In this document: one piece after another, positions 1 through 5,414 of the stretch
How the letters are laid out: each line of letters starts with the position of its first letter
Position numbering within the stretch: the first letter of the stretch is position 1
Origin: Gemmatimonadota bacterium
Lineage (GTDB): Bacteria; Gemmatimonadota; Gemmatimonadetes; Gemmatimonadales; GWC2-71-9
Reading direction: 5' to 3'
DNA: 5,414 nt
Assembly: GCA_022573095.1 (NCBI GenBank)
Contig: JACZUR010000080.1
Span: 1 to 5,414 of the forward strand
Made by a program: the position numbers and the translations under genes
Notes under the pieces: model-generated
Told to the model about the DNA's origin: nothing
Databases searched by the model: none
The model's input: only the letters and a program-made list of their open reading frames with translations

Positions 1-15
1 CCTGTTTTCCTGACT

Positions 16-2127
16 ATGTTGAGTGCGGGCTGGACTCCGGACCTCCAACGACTAAACGACAAACCCGTGCAACCTGCCGAAGAGAACACGACAGCCGCCC
101 CCGCCCCCGCCCCCGCCTCCGCCCCAGTGCCGGCCGGGGAAGTGGACGATCTCTGCATTAACGCGATCAGAATTCTCTCGATGGACGCCGTGGAACGGGC
201 GCAGTGCGGTCATCCCGGTGCTCCGATGGGTCTGGCCGCGGTGGGATACGTACTATGGACCCGGCATCTCAAGCATAATCCTCGGAACCCGGCCTGGTTC
301 GATCGAGATCGCTTCGTGTTGTCATGCGGCCACGCTTCGATGCTGTTGTACAGCTTGCTCTACCTGAGTGGGTATGAGCTTTCTCTTGATGACATAAAGA
401 ACTTCCGGCAGTGGGATAGTATCACCCCGGGACATCCGGAGTTCGGCTTGACTCCCGGCGTCGAGACGACGAGTGGTCCCCTCGGGCAGGGGTTCTCGAA
501 TGCGGTGGGTATGGCCCTGGCCGAGGCAAGGCTTGCCGCGGAAGTGAACCGACCCGGATTCGGCATCGTGGATCACCATACGTACGTCTTGGTGAGTGAC
601 GGTGACTTGATGGAGGGTCTCTCACACGAGGCTGCGTCGCTTGCGGGCCACTTAGGGCTTGGCAAACTGATCGGGTTCTATGACAACAATGGGATTACGA
701 TTGACGGGCCGACGTCGTTGGCCTTCAGCGAGAACGTAGCGGCCAGGTTTGAGGCCTACGGCTGGCACGTGTGCCGAGTTGCCGATGGTAACGACGTGGA
801 GGCGATCAACGACGCGATCGTCGAATCGAAAAATATCACTGATAGACCCTCCCTGATCATTGTGTCTACTCACATAGGCTACGGGAGCCCCGGCAAACAG
901 GACAGCGCGGACGCTCACGGAGCCCCGCTCGGGGCTGACGAAATCGAGCAGACACGGGCCAACCTGGGATGGAATTATAGCGAACCCTTCGAATTGCCCG
1001 AGGAGGCTGTGAGTTACTGGCGGAGATGTGTAAAACGGGGAGCCGAAGCGGAACGCCAGCATTCAGAGCTGTTCGCTGGATTCCGAAGCAAATACGAGAA
1101 GGAGGCCAATGAGTTGACGCGGAGGTTCGCGCGTGAGCTACCAAAGAACTGGCAGGATGTTCTGCCATCTTTCTCGCATGACAATGGAAGCATCGCGACA
1201 CGTGCCGCGTCCGGTGCGGTGATAAACTCGCTTGCGAACGTGATTCCTGAATTGATAGGAGGTTCCGCGGACTTGAGCGGGTCGAATAATACGGTGGTTA
1301 AGGGCGCAGAACACGTCACGAGAAATAACTATGCCGCGCAAAATATTCACTTCGGGGTCCGGGAACATGCGATGGGCGGAGTATTGAGCGGCATGGCGCT
1401 TCACGGCGGGTTCATCCCTTACGGAGGGACTTTTCTCATTTTTTCCGACTACATGCGCCCGTCGATTCGGTTGGCGGCTATGATGCGCCAGCACGTCATC
1501 TACGTTTTCACGCATGACTCAATAGGGCTGGGTGAGGATGGACCGACGCACCAGCCCGTGGAACATCTCACGGCGTTGCGCGTGATTCCCGGGCTGCTGG
1601 TCCTCCGCCCCTCAGATGCCGGCGAAACGGTGGAGGCGTGGCGTCTAGCGCTGGAACACTCCAGTCCGGTTGCTCTCGTGCTGACCAGACAGAAGGTGCC
1701 GTTTGTTGATCGAACCAAGTACGCTGCCGCGTCGGGGCTGGCCAAAGGCGGATACATCCTTGCTGACTGCGACGGTGTGCCTGCCGTTGTGCTGATAGCG
1801 AGCGGATCAGAAGTTCAAATAGCATTGGGCGCCAGAGCGCAACTTTCTGATGAGGGAGTGAACGCGCGCGTAGTCAGTATGCCGAGTATCGAGCTGTTCG
1901 GAACACAGGATGAGGCGTATCGAACGAGTGTCCTACCGGACGGTGTTCCCCGAGTCGCCGTAGAAGCGGCGCACACGATGTCGTGGGCGTCTGTCGTAGG
2001 ACAGAACGGCAGGATAGTAGGAATCAATCACTTCGGCGCGTCTGCTCCTTTTGATCGACTCTACCAAGAGTTCGGCATCACGGAGGCATCTGTGGTGGAG
2101 GCGGCTAAGCAGGTAGTTGAGGGATGA
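16..2127 (+). CDS. tkt: Transketolase with an Ala-Pro-rich N-terminal extension
   Basis: Cytoplasmic, thiamine-diphosphate-dependent enzyme that moves two-carbon ketol units between sugar phosphates in the non-oxidative pentose phosphate pathway. The ThDP and Mg features are present in order: GHPGAPMG (H66), DGDLMEG (D195), YDNNG (N225), DAHGAPLG (H301), the GVREH catalytic glutamate (E450), and HDSIGLGEDGPTHQP (H512). Up to H301 these sit exactly 40 residues later than in E. coli TktA (H26, D155, N185, H261), so the 703-residue product is a full-length enzyme (about 660 is usual) plus an N-terminal extension. That extension includes an Ala/Pro run at about residues 26-41. The usual GDGC-type motif reads SDGD here, with the metal-binding Asp kept. 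The start is uncertain: no Shine-Dalgarno precedes the ATG, the frame is open back to base 1, and GTG at 67 is an alternative. The stop overlaps pgi by four bases, indicating an operon. Identity is very secure; the start is not. Confidence 0.96.
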   Translation: MLSAGWTPDLQRLNDKPVQPAEENTTAAPAPAPASAPVPAGEVDDLCINAIRILSMDAVERAQCGHPGAPMGLAAVGYVLWTRHLKHNPRNPAWFDRDRFVLSCGHASMLLYSLLYLSGYELSLDDIKNFRQWDSITPGHPEFGLTPGVETTSGPLGQGFSNAVGMALAEARLAAEVNRPGFGIVDHHTYVLVSDGDLMEGLSHEAASLAGHLGLGKLIGFYDNNGITIDGPTSLAFSENVAARFEAYGWHVCRVADGNDVEAINDAIVESKNITDRPSLIIVSTHIGYGSPGKQDSADAHGAPLGADEIEQTRANLGWNYSEPFELPEEAVSYWRRCVKRGAEAERQHSELFAGFRSKYEKEANELTRRFARELPKNWQDVLPSFSHDNGSIATRAASGAVINSLANVIPELIGGSADLSGSNNTVVKGAEHVTRNNYAAQNIHFGVREHAMGGVLSGMALHGGFIPYGGTFLIFSDYMRPSIRLAAMMRQHVIYVFTHDSIGLGEDGPTHQPVEHLTALRVIPGLLVLRPSDAGETVEAWRLALEHSSPVALVLTRQKVPFVDRTKYAAASGLAKGGYILADCDGVPAVVLIASGSEVQIALGARAQLSDEGVNARVVSMPSIELFGTQDEAYRTSVLPDGVPRVAVEAAHTMSWASVVGQNGRIVGINHFGASAPFDRLYQEFGITEASVVEAAKQVVEG
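97..126 (+). repeat. Five-unit hexanucleotide repeat coding Ala-Pro
   Basis: Three perfect GCCCCC units (97-114) are followed by two degenerate ones, GCCTCC and GCCCCA. They are in frame with transketolase and encode alternating Ala-Pro (one Ser) at residues 28-37. The repeat lies in the extension before the conserved catalytic core, so it is probably a flexible linker or tail. Such repeats can change length by slippage in steps of two codons without breaking the frame. Confidence 0.8.
2111..2116 (+). promoter_or_regulatory. Ribosome binding site of pgi inside the end of tkt
   Basis: AGGTAG lies seven bases before the ATG at 2124, within the last codons of transketolase. Together with the ATGA start/stop overlap it supports this start for pgi and suggests translational coupling of the two genes. 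Confidence 0.55.
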
Positions 2128-3734
2128 CTGCTAACGATTTCATCAGATATCCCGGAATTGAACGTGTAACACTCGGCGCATTGTCGGAGTACGTCGATCT
2201 CTCGAAGGCAGCCGACGATGCTCCCGGTTTCTTGCAACGACTGCAGGCTGGGGATCCATCACTTTGGGGACAGGACCCTGGTACACCTGAATTGTCCGAC
2301 AGGCTTGGCTGGCTCAATGTTCACCACGAGTCTATGGCCGAGATCGACGAATTGGCAGAGTTTGCCGGTTCGCTGGTCGGACGATTCGACAGAGTTGTTC
2401 TCTGCGGTATGGGCGGCTCAGGATTGGCTGCCCAAGTCGAGTTTGCTGTCCTCGGTGGTGGCTCCGGATACCCCGTTCTATATCTACTCGATTCATCGCA
2501 TCCGGCGGCAGTGGAGTCGGCCGTCAAAGAAGTCGCCCCACACAGAATTCTCTTCGTAATATCCAGTAAGTCCGGCACAACGCTGGAGACGATTAGTCTG
2601 TTGAAGCGTTTCTGGGCGGATAGCGCTGGTAACGGGTCGCAATTTATCGCGATTACGGATCCCGGAACGGATCTGGCCGCGTTTTCCAACGAAAACAACT
2701 TTCTCAGAACTTTTCTTGCGCCCAACGAAGTGGGTGGCAGGTACTCGGCGCTTTCCTGTTTCGGAATCGTACCCGCCACTCTCGCCGGGTGTGATACCAG
2801 GTCGCTGTTAGAGGCTGCCGCTCGGGTAGACGTGACACTGCAATCCTCTGACAGCTTAGCGATTTCCGCAGCCGTATTCGGGAGGATGCTCGGAGAGTGT
2901 GCAAAGTCCGGCAAGAACAAGCTCTCGCTGCTGCTGGGTGGGGGATTGGACACGTTCGGCTTGTGGTTGGAGCAACTTGTCGCTGAGAGTACGGGGAAAG
3001 ATGGACAAGGGGTGTTACCCGTTGTTGAAAGGGCTCCTCGAAACGTTTCCGACTACGGACAGGATCGGTTCTTCGTGTCTATCGGCCTCGCCCACAAACG
3101 TACGAAAGAGGAAAGTGAATTCTTGGACAAAGTGATTGGGGTTGGACATCCGGTCGTCGAGATAGAACTTGATAGCGCAACGGATCTGGGAGCACAGTTT
3201 CTGTGGTGGGAGATTGCCACTGCGGCTACGTGCGCAGTGTTGGGAGTCAATCCGTTCAATCAGCCGAATGTTTCAGAAGGCAAGAAGAACACTGCCACCG
3301 TACTGGACGGAAGACCGGCGAGCGTAGCCGACGCATCACGGGCCGAGCTGGAAGAATTCGTGTCCGCGCGCAGTCCGGGTGAATACCTCGCGATCTTGGC
3401 TTTTCTAGAGCCGCGAGCGGACACAGAAAACACGCTTAACGCCCTGGCGGCCGCCGGACGGCGGCTAGGCATCGCGGTCCCGGTTTCGTATGGGCCCCGT
3501 TACTTGCACTCGACAGGCCAGCTCCACAAAGGAGGTCCAAGTGAAGGAAGATTCGTTCAGATCGTCGACACTCCGGACCGCGATCTCAAAGTGCCAGCCG
3601 AAACGTTCAGCTTTGGCGACCTAATCCGCGCGCAGGCCGATGGCGATTACATGGCGCTTCAAGAAAGAGATCTTCCGATCATACGGCTGCCATCGCTGGA
3701 GCCGCTGATCGATTTGTTCCTGAACAGTAGTTGA
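2124..3734 (+). CDS. pgi: Glucose-6-phosphate isomerase, Tal-Pgi type, stand-alone
   Basis: Interconverts glucose-6-phosphate and fructose-6-phosphate in the cytoplasm, linking glycolysis to the pentose phosphate pathway. The 536-residue protein has two SIS sugar-isomerase domains. The first carries GMGGSG (residues 95-100) and the phosphate-binding SSKSGTT (147-153). Next comes GGRYSALS, then the EQLVAESTGK segment, whose E288 matches the catalytic Glu of the PGI family's ESNGK motif. NPFNQPNVSEGKK (376-388) resembles the PGI segment holding the catalytic Lys. HSTGQLHKGGP (462-472) probably supplies the active-site His, H468. This pattern, including the early SLWG..P...RLGWL segment, is that of the isomerase half of bifunctional transaldolase/PGI proteins as I remember them, but no transaldolase domain precedes it. 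Upstream is transketolase (four-base overlap); downstream is SURF1 (ten-base gap). A transaldolase gene may lie to the left of the window. Assignment to the PGI family is firm; the exact subfamily is from recall. Confidence 0.92.
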   Translation: MTANDFIRYPGIERVTLGALSEYVDLSKAADDAPGFLQRLQAGDPSLWGQDPGTPELSDRLGWLNVHHESMAEIDELAEFAGSLVGRFDRVVLCGMGGSGLAAQVEFAVLGGGSGYPVLYLLDSSHPAAVESAVKEVAPHRILFVISSKSGTTLETISLLKRFWADSAGNGSQFIAITDPGTDLAAFSNENNFLRTFLAPNEVGGRYSALSCFGIVPATLAGCDTRSLLEAAARVDVTLQSSDSLAISAAVFGRMLGECAKSGKNKLSLLLGGGLDTFGLWLEQLVAESTGKDGQGVLPVVERAPRNVSDYGQDRFFVSIGLAHKRTKEESEFLDKVIGVGHPVVEIELDSATDLGAQFLWWEIATAATCAVLGVNPFNQPNVSEGKKNTATVLDGRPASVADASRAELEEFVSARSPGEYLAILAFLEPRADTENTLNALAAAGRRLGIAVPVSYGPRYLHSTGQLHKGGPSEGRFVQIVDTPDRDLKVPAETFSFGDLIRAQADGDYMALQERDLPIIRLPSLEPLIDLFLNSS

Positions 3735-3744
3735 TCGAACCTTT

Positions 3745-4446
3745 ATGCGGCTGAGACCGAAGGACATAGCGCTGATCCTCGTTGCGGTGGGAGCATCGGC
3801 GACATGCATCCGATTGGGTTTCTGGCAGCTCGACAGGCTTGGCCAGAGGAGAGCATTGAACTCACTCTACGAACAGCGGTTTGCTTCACCCTCGATAGAC
3901 TTGGCGACGGTTGCTTCGTTCGACTCGCTCGAATTTACTCGTGCGCACGCGTCAGGCGTCTATGACTACGAGCGGCAACTCGTTGCGGTGATGCGCAGAT
4001 TAAACGGAGTGTTAGGTGTGCACATCGTTACTCCCCTCGAGGTAAGTAATGGAGTGGCGGTGTTGGTCAATCGCGGATGGGTGTCTTCTGCGGATGGACG
4101 TACTGTCAATCTCCGTAGCCTGACCGAAAGAGATTCTGCCCGGGTGGAGGGATACCTCACGGTGCCGATTGCTCCAGGGCGTCCCTCCGCTGGCGGACGG
4201 GGCGACTGGCCGGCATATGTTGTCAGAGTCTCCCCTCAGCTGCACGCAGCAAGATTCCCCTACCGGATCTTACCGGTGGTGCTCGTACGCGGCAGGTCTG
4301 CGTCAGTGAACGAACTGCTACCGATTCCACCGCCTGAAGCAACCGATGGACCGCATCTATCGTACGCCTTGCAGTGGTTTGCCTTCGCTCTTATCGCTTT
4401 GATCGGTACTGCAGTCTTGCTTAGAGCGGAGGTTAGGGATACGTGA
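3745..4446 (+). CDS. SURF1-family cytochrome c oxidase assembly protein
   Basis: SURF1 proteins are inner-membrane factors that help place heme a in subunit I during assembly of aa3-type cytochrome oxidases. The 233 residues match the family's size and two-helix plan. An N-terminal helix (about 7-25) runs into the signature LGFWQLDR (24-31). A periplasmic domain follows, with VLVNRGWV (N109-W112), the typical NRGW core motif. A C-terminal helix begins at HLSYALQWFAFAL (from H204) and ends near residue 228. The ATG at 3745 is the only start that keeps the first helix whole. It has no good Shine-Dalgarno, so translation may depend on ribosomes finishing pgi ten bases upstream. The neighbours are carbon-metabolism genes and no oxidase subunit or heme a synthase gene is in the window, so the location gives no support for function; the call rests on motifs and topology. 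Confidence 0.9.
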   Translation: MRLRPKDIALILVAVGASATCIRLGFWQLDRLGQRRALNSLYEQRFASPSIDLATVASFDSLEFTRAHASGVYDYERQLVAVMRRLNGVLGVHIVTPLEVSNGVAVLVNRGWVSSADGRTVNLRSLTERDSARVEGYLTVPIAPGRPSAGGRGDWPAYVVRVSPQLHAARFPYRILPVVLVRGRSASVNELLPIPPPEATDGPHLSYALQWFAFALIALIGTAVLLRAEVRDT

Positions 4447-4474
4447 GGCTGGGGACAGCGTTGACACGGCGAGG

Positions 4475-4501
4475 TTCACAAAGCAACTTCGGGCCTAATA
4501 C
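4475..4501 (+). promoter_or_regulatory. Possible weak promoter before the aminotransferase-like gene
   Basis: TTCACA (4475-4480) and TAATAC (4496-4501) resemble -35 and -10 elements, but the 15-base spacer is short. A perfect TTGACA at 4461-4466 lies 29 bases from the same -10, which is too far. Transcription would begin only about a dozen bases before the GTG start, leaving just room for the ribosome binding site. The 73-base gap holds no convincing hairpin terminator, so read-through from the SURF1 gene is also possible. Confidence 0.22.
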
Positions 4502-4507
4502 TGTCTT

Positions 4508-4512
4508 GGGAG
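4508..4512 (+). promoter_or_regulatory. Ribosome binding site that supports the GTG start at 4520
   Basis: GGGAG lies seven bases before GTG 4520. It favours this start over the in-frame ATG pair at 4550 and 4553, which would delete the twin-arginine motif and has no comparable site at the right distance. Confidence 0.6.
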
Positions 4513-4519
4513 TAATCAA

Positions 4520-5414
4520 GTGACCACTCGAAGAGATTTCCTTGGAGCGATGATGGGTGCCACGGCGGCCACCCTTCCCACGTTGAAGAATGACGGCGTT
4601 GAGCGAATCTTTGCCATGGCGGATCGGGTTGGCTCCAGTTCGCCGGAGGATTTGGCTCAGGATGAAGATTATTGGTTTGAGATTCAGCGGGCGTTCGACG
4701 TCAATCGCAGTTTGATAAATCTCAACAATGGCGGTGTGTGTCCGAGTCCTCGGGTGGTTCAGAATGCTTTGCGTGAATACATCGAGTTTTCAAATGAAGC
4801 TCCGGTCTACACCATGTGGCGCATACTGGAGCCGATGGTCGAAGGTGTGCGTCGCCAGCTTGCGACTTCGTTCGGATGCGATCCGGAGGAGCTTGCGATC
4901 ACCAGAAATGCCAGCGAAGCCCTTGAGATCGCGCAGCTGGGGATCGGTCTAAACGCGGGCGATGAAGTGTTGACTACGGACCAGGATTATGGACGGATGT
5001 TGACCACTTGGGATCAACGAATTCGTCGTGAGGGAATCGTGGTCAACAAGGTTTCTTTCCCGACACCGCCTCCGAGTTCCCATTTCTTGGTGGACATGTT
5101 TGAGAGAGCGATTACTCCGCGAACAAAGGTCCTTCACTTCTGTCACATAACGAACCTCACGGGTCAGATTTTCCCCGTGCGGGAGATCTGCCGCATGGCG
5201 CGTGCGCGTGGCATAAAAACTATCGTGGACGGCGCCCACGCCTTTGCGCACTTCCCGTTCAAGAGAGATGATTTCGAATGTGACTATTATGGAACGTCAC
5301 TTCACAAGTGGCTTCTTGCTCCGATAGGCACCGGTTTCCTTTACGTGAAACGGGATAACATCGAAGATACCTGGCCGCTGATGCCGGCGACGGAGGCCCA
5401 GAGTGGCGACATCA
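4520..5414 (+). CDS. Tat-exported class V aminotransferase-like PLP enzyme (5' part)
   Basis: A fold-type I, PLP-dependent protein of the aminotransferase class V family, which includes cysteine desulfurases and isopenicillin N epimerase-like proteins. The first 298 residues are visible; the gene continues past the right edge. From the GTG start the protein opens TTRRDFLGAMMGATAA, a twin-arginine (R4-R5) signal with a short hydrophobic stretch (7-22) and a possible AMA cleavage site at 32-34, implying export of the folded, cofactor-loaded enzyme. The catalytic fold follows: LNNGGVCPSP, TRNASEAL (128-135, PLP phosphate region), DQDYGRM (154-160), HITNLTGQ (209-216), VDGAHAFAH (D237 pairs with the PLP ring nitrogen, H240 next to it) and TSLHKWLLAPIGTGF, whose K263 should form the Schiff base. 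All key cofactor residues are intact. The substrate cannot be read from the sequence. Family names such as isopenicillin N epimerase are probably loose labels here and do not imply beta-lactam synthesis. Confidence 0.9.
   Translation, partial: MTTRRDFLGAMMGATAATLPTLKNDGVERIFAMADRVGSSSPEDLAQDEDYWFEIQRAFDVNRSLINLNNGGVCPSPRVVQNALREYIEFSNEAPVYTMWRILEPMVEGVRRQLATSFGCDPEELAITRNASEALEIAQLGIGLNAGDEVLTTDQDYGRMLTTWDQRIRREGIVVNKVSFPTPPPSSHFLVDMFERAITPRTKVLHFCHITNLTGQIFPVREICRMARARGIKTIVDGAHAFAHFPFKRDDFECDYYGTSLHKWLLAPIGTGFLYVKRDNIEDTWPLMPATEAQSGDI

Noticed and set aside
91..130. The C-rich hexanucleotide tract as a non-coding regulatory repeat
   Set aside because: It is in frame and codes for a regular Ala-Pro stretch leading into the transketolase core, so coding use explains it adequately.
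652..1062. A 136-residue minus-strand open frame inside tkt
   Set aside because: It is fully antisense to conserved transketolase motifs (YDNNG, DAHGAPLG) and its translation shows no domain signature of its own.
2321..2953. A 210-residue open frame on the minus strand, antisense to pgi
   Set aside because: It lies wholly inside a well-conserved gene. Its translation is Ser/Pro/Ala-rich with no recognisable motif, as expected of a shadow frame in GC-rich coding DNA.
4461..4466. A perfect TTGACA as the -35 box of a strong promoter
   Set aside because: At the proper 16-18 base distance there is no TATAAT-like sequence; the nearest good -10 is 29 bases away.
4447..4519. A terminator or regulatory RNA in the gap after the SURF1 gene
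   Set aside because: I found no GC-rich hairpin followed by a T run and no riboswitch-like structure in these 73 bases.
4728..4952. A 74-residue plus-strand frame starting inside the aminotransferase-like gene
   Set aside because: It is an out-of-frame reading of the region coding NNGGVCPSP to TRNASEAL, with no homology seen; the larger frame carries all the family motifs.
4949..5251. A 100-residue minus-strand open frame inside the aminotransferase-like gene
   Set aside because: It overlaps the PLP-binding core on the opposite strand, and its composition (Arg/His/Ser-rich) is that of a reverse-complement shadow.

Overview
The window is a compact, all-plus-strand piece of a bacterial chromosome of moderately high GC. 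It carries four protein genes, and only one of the gaps between them is longer than a few bases. In order they are a transketolase, a glucose-6-phosphate isomerase of the type otherwise found fused to transaldolase, a SURF1-family cytochrome oxidase assembly protein, and the 5' part of a twin-arginine-exported, PLP-dependent class V aminotransferase-like protein that runs off the right edge. No RNA gene, mobile element, CRISPR array or prophage signature was seen.

The host is most likely an aerobic, heme-copper-oxidase-bearing, probably Gram-negative bacterium. SURF1 implies a cytochrome c oxidase, and the RR-type signal implies a Tat system. The Tat-targeted aminotransferase with the TRNASEAL, DQDYGRM and VDGAHAFAH motifs, together with a Tal-Pgi-type isomerase, recalls environmental phyla such as Gemmatimonadota or Acidobacteriota. 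That placement rests on recall, not a search, and is weak.

Layout: positions 1-2127 hold tkt, whose reading frame is open to the left edge, so its true start is uncertain. Positions 2124-3734 hold pgi, overlapping tkt by four bases (ATGA), which is typical of translational coupling. Positions 3745-4446 hold the SURF1 gene, ten bases after pgi. A 73-base gap follows (4447-4519) with a possible weak promoter and a clear ribosome binding site. From 4520 to the edge is the Tat aminotransferase-like gene, starting with GTG.

The first two genes form a sugar-phosphate module. Transketolase runs the reversible non-oxidative pentose phosphate reactions, and Pgi links the fructose-6-phosphate they make to glucose-6-phosphate. 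SURF1 appears to be a passenger at the end of this operon, unrelated in pathway. The aminotransferase-like gene is probably a separate transcription unit or a loosely attached last gene. Nothing here clearly amounts to an undescribed system. The most noteworthy points are the Ala-Pro-rich N-terminal extension of the transketolase, the stand-alone Tal-Pgi-type isomerase with rearranged active-site motifs, and the exported PLP enzyme.
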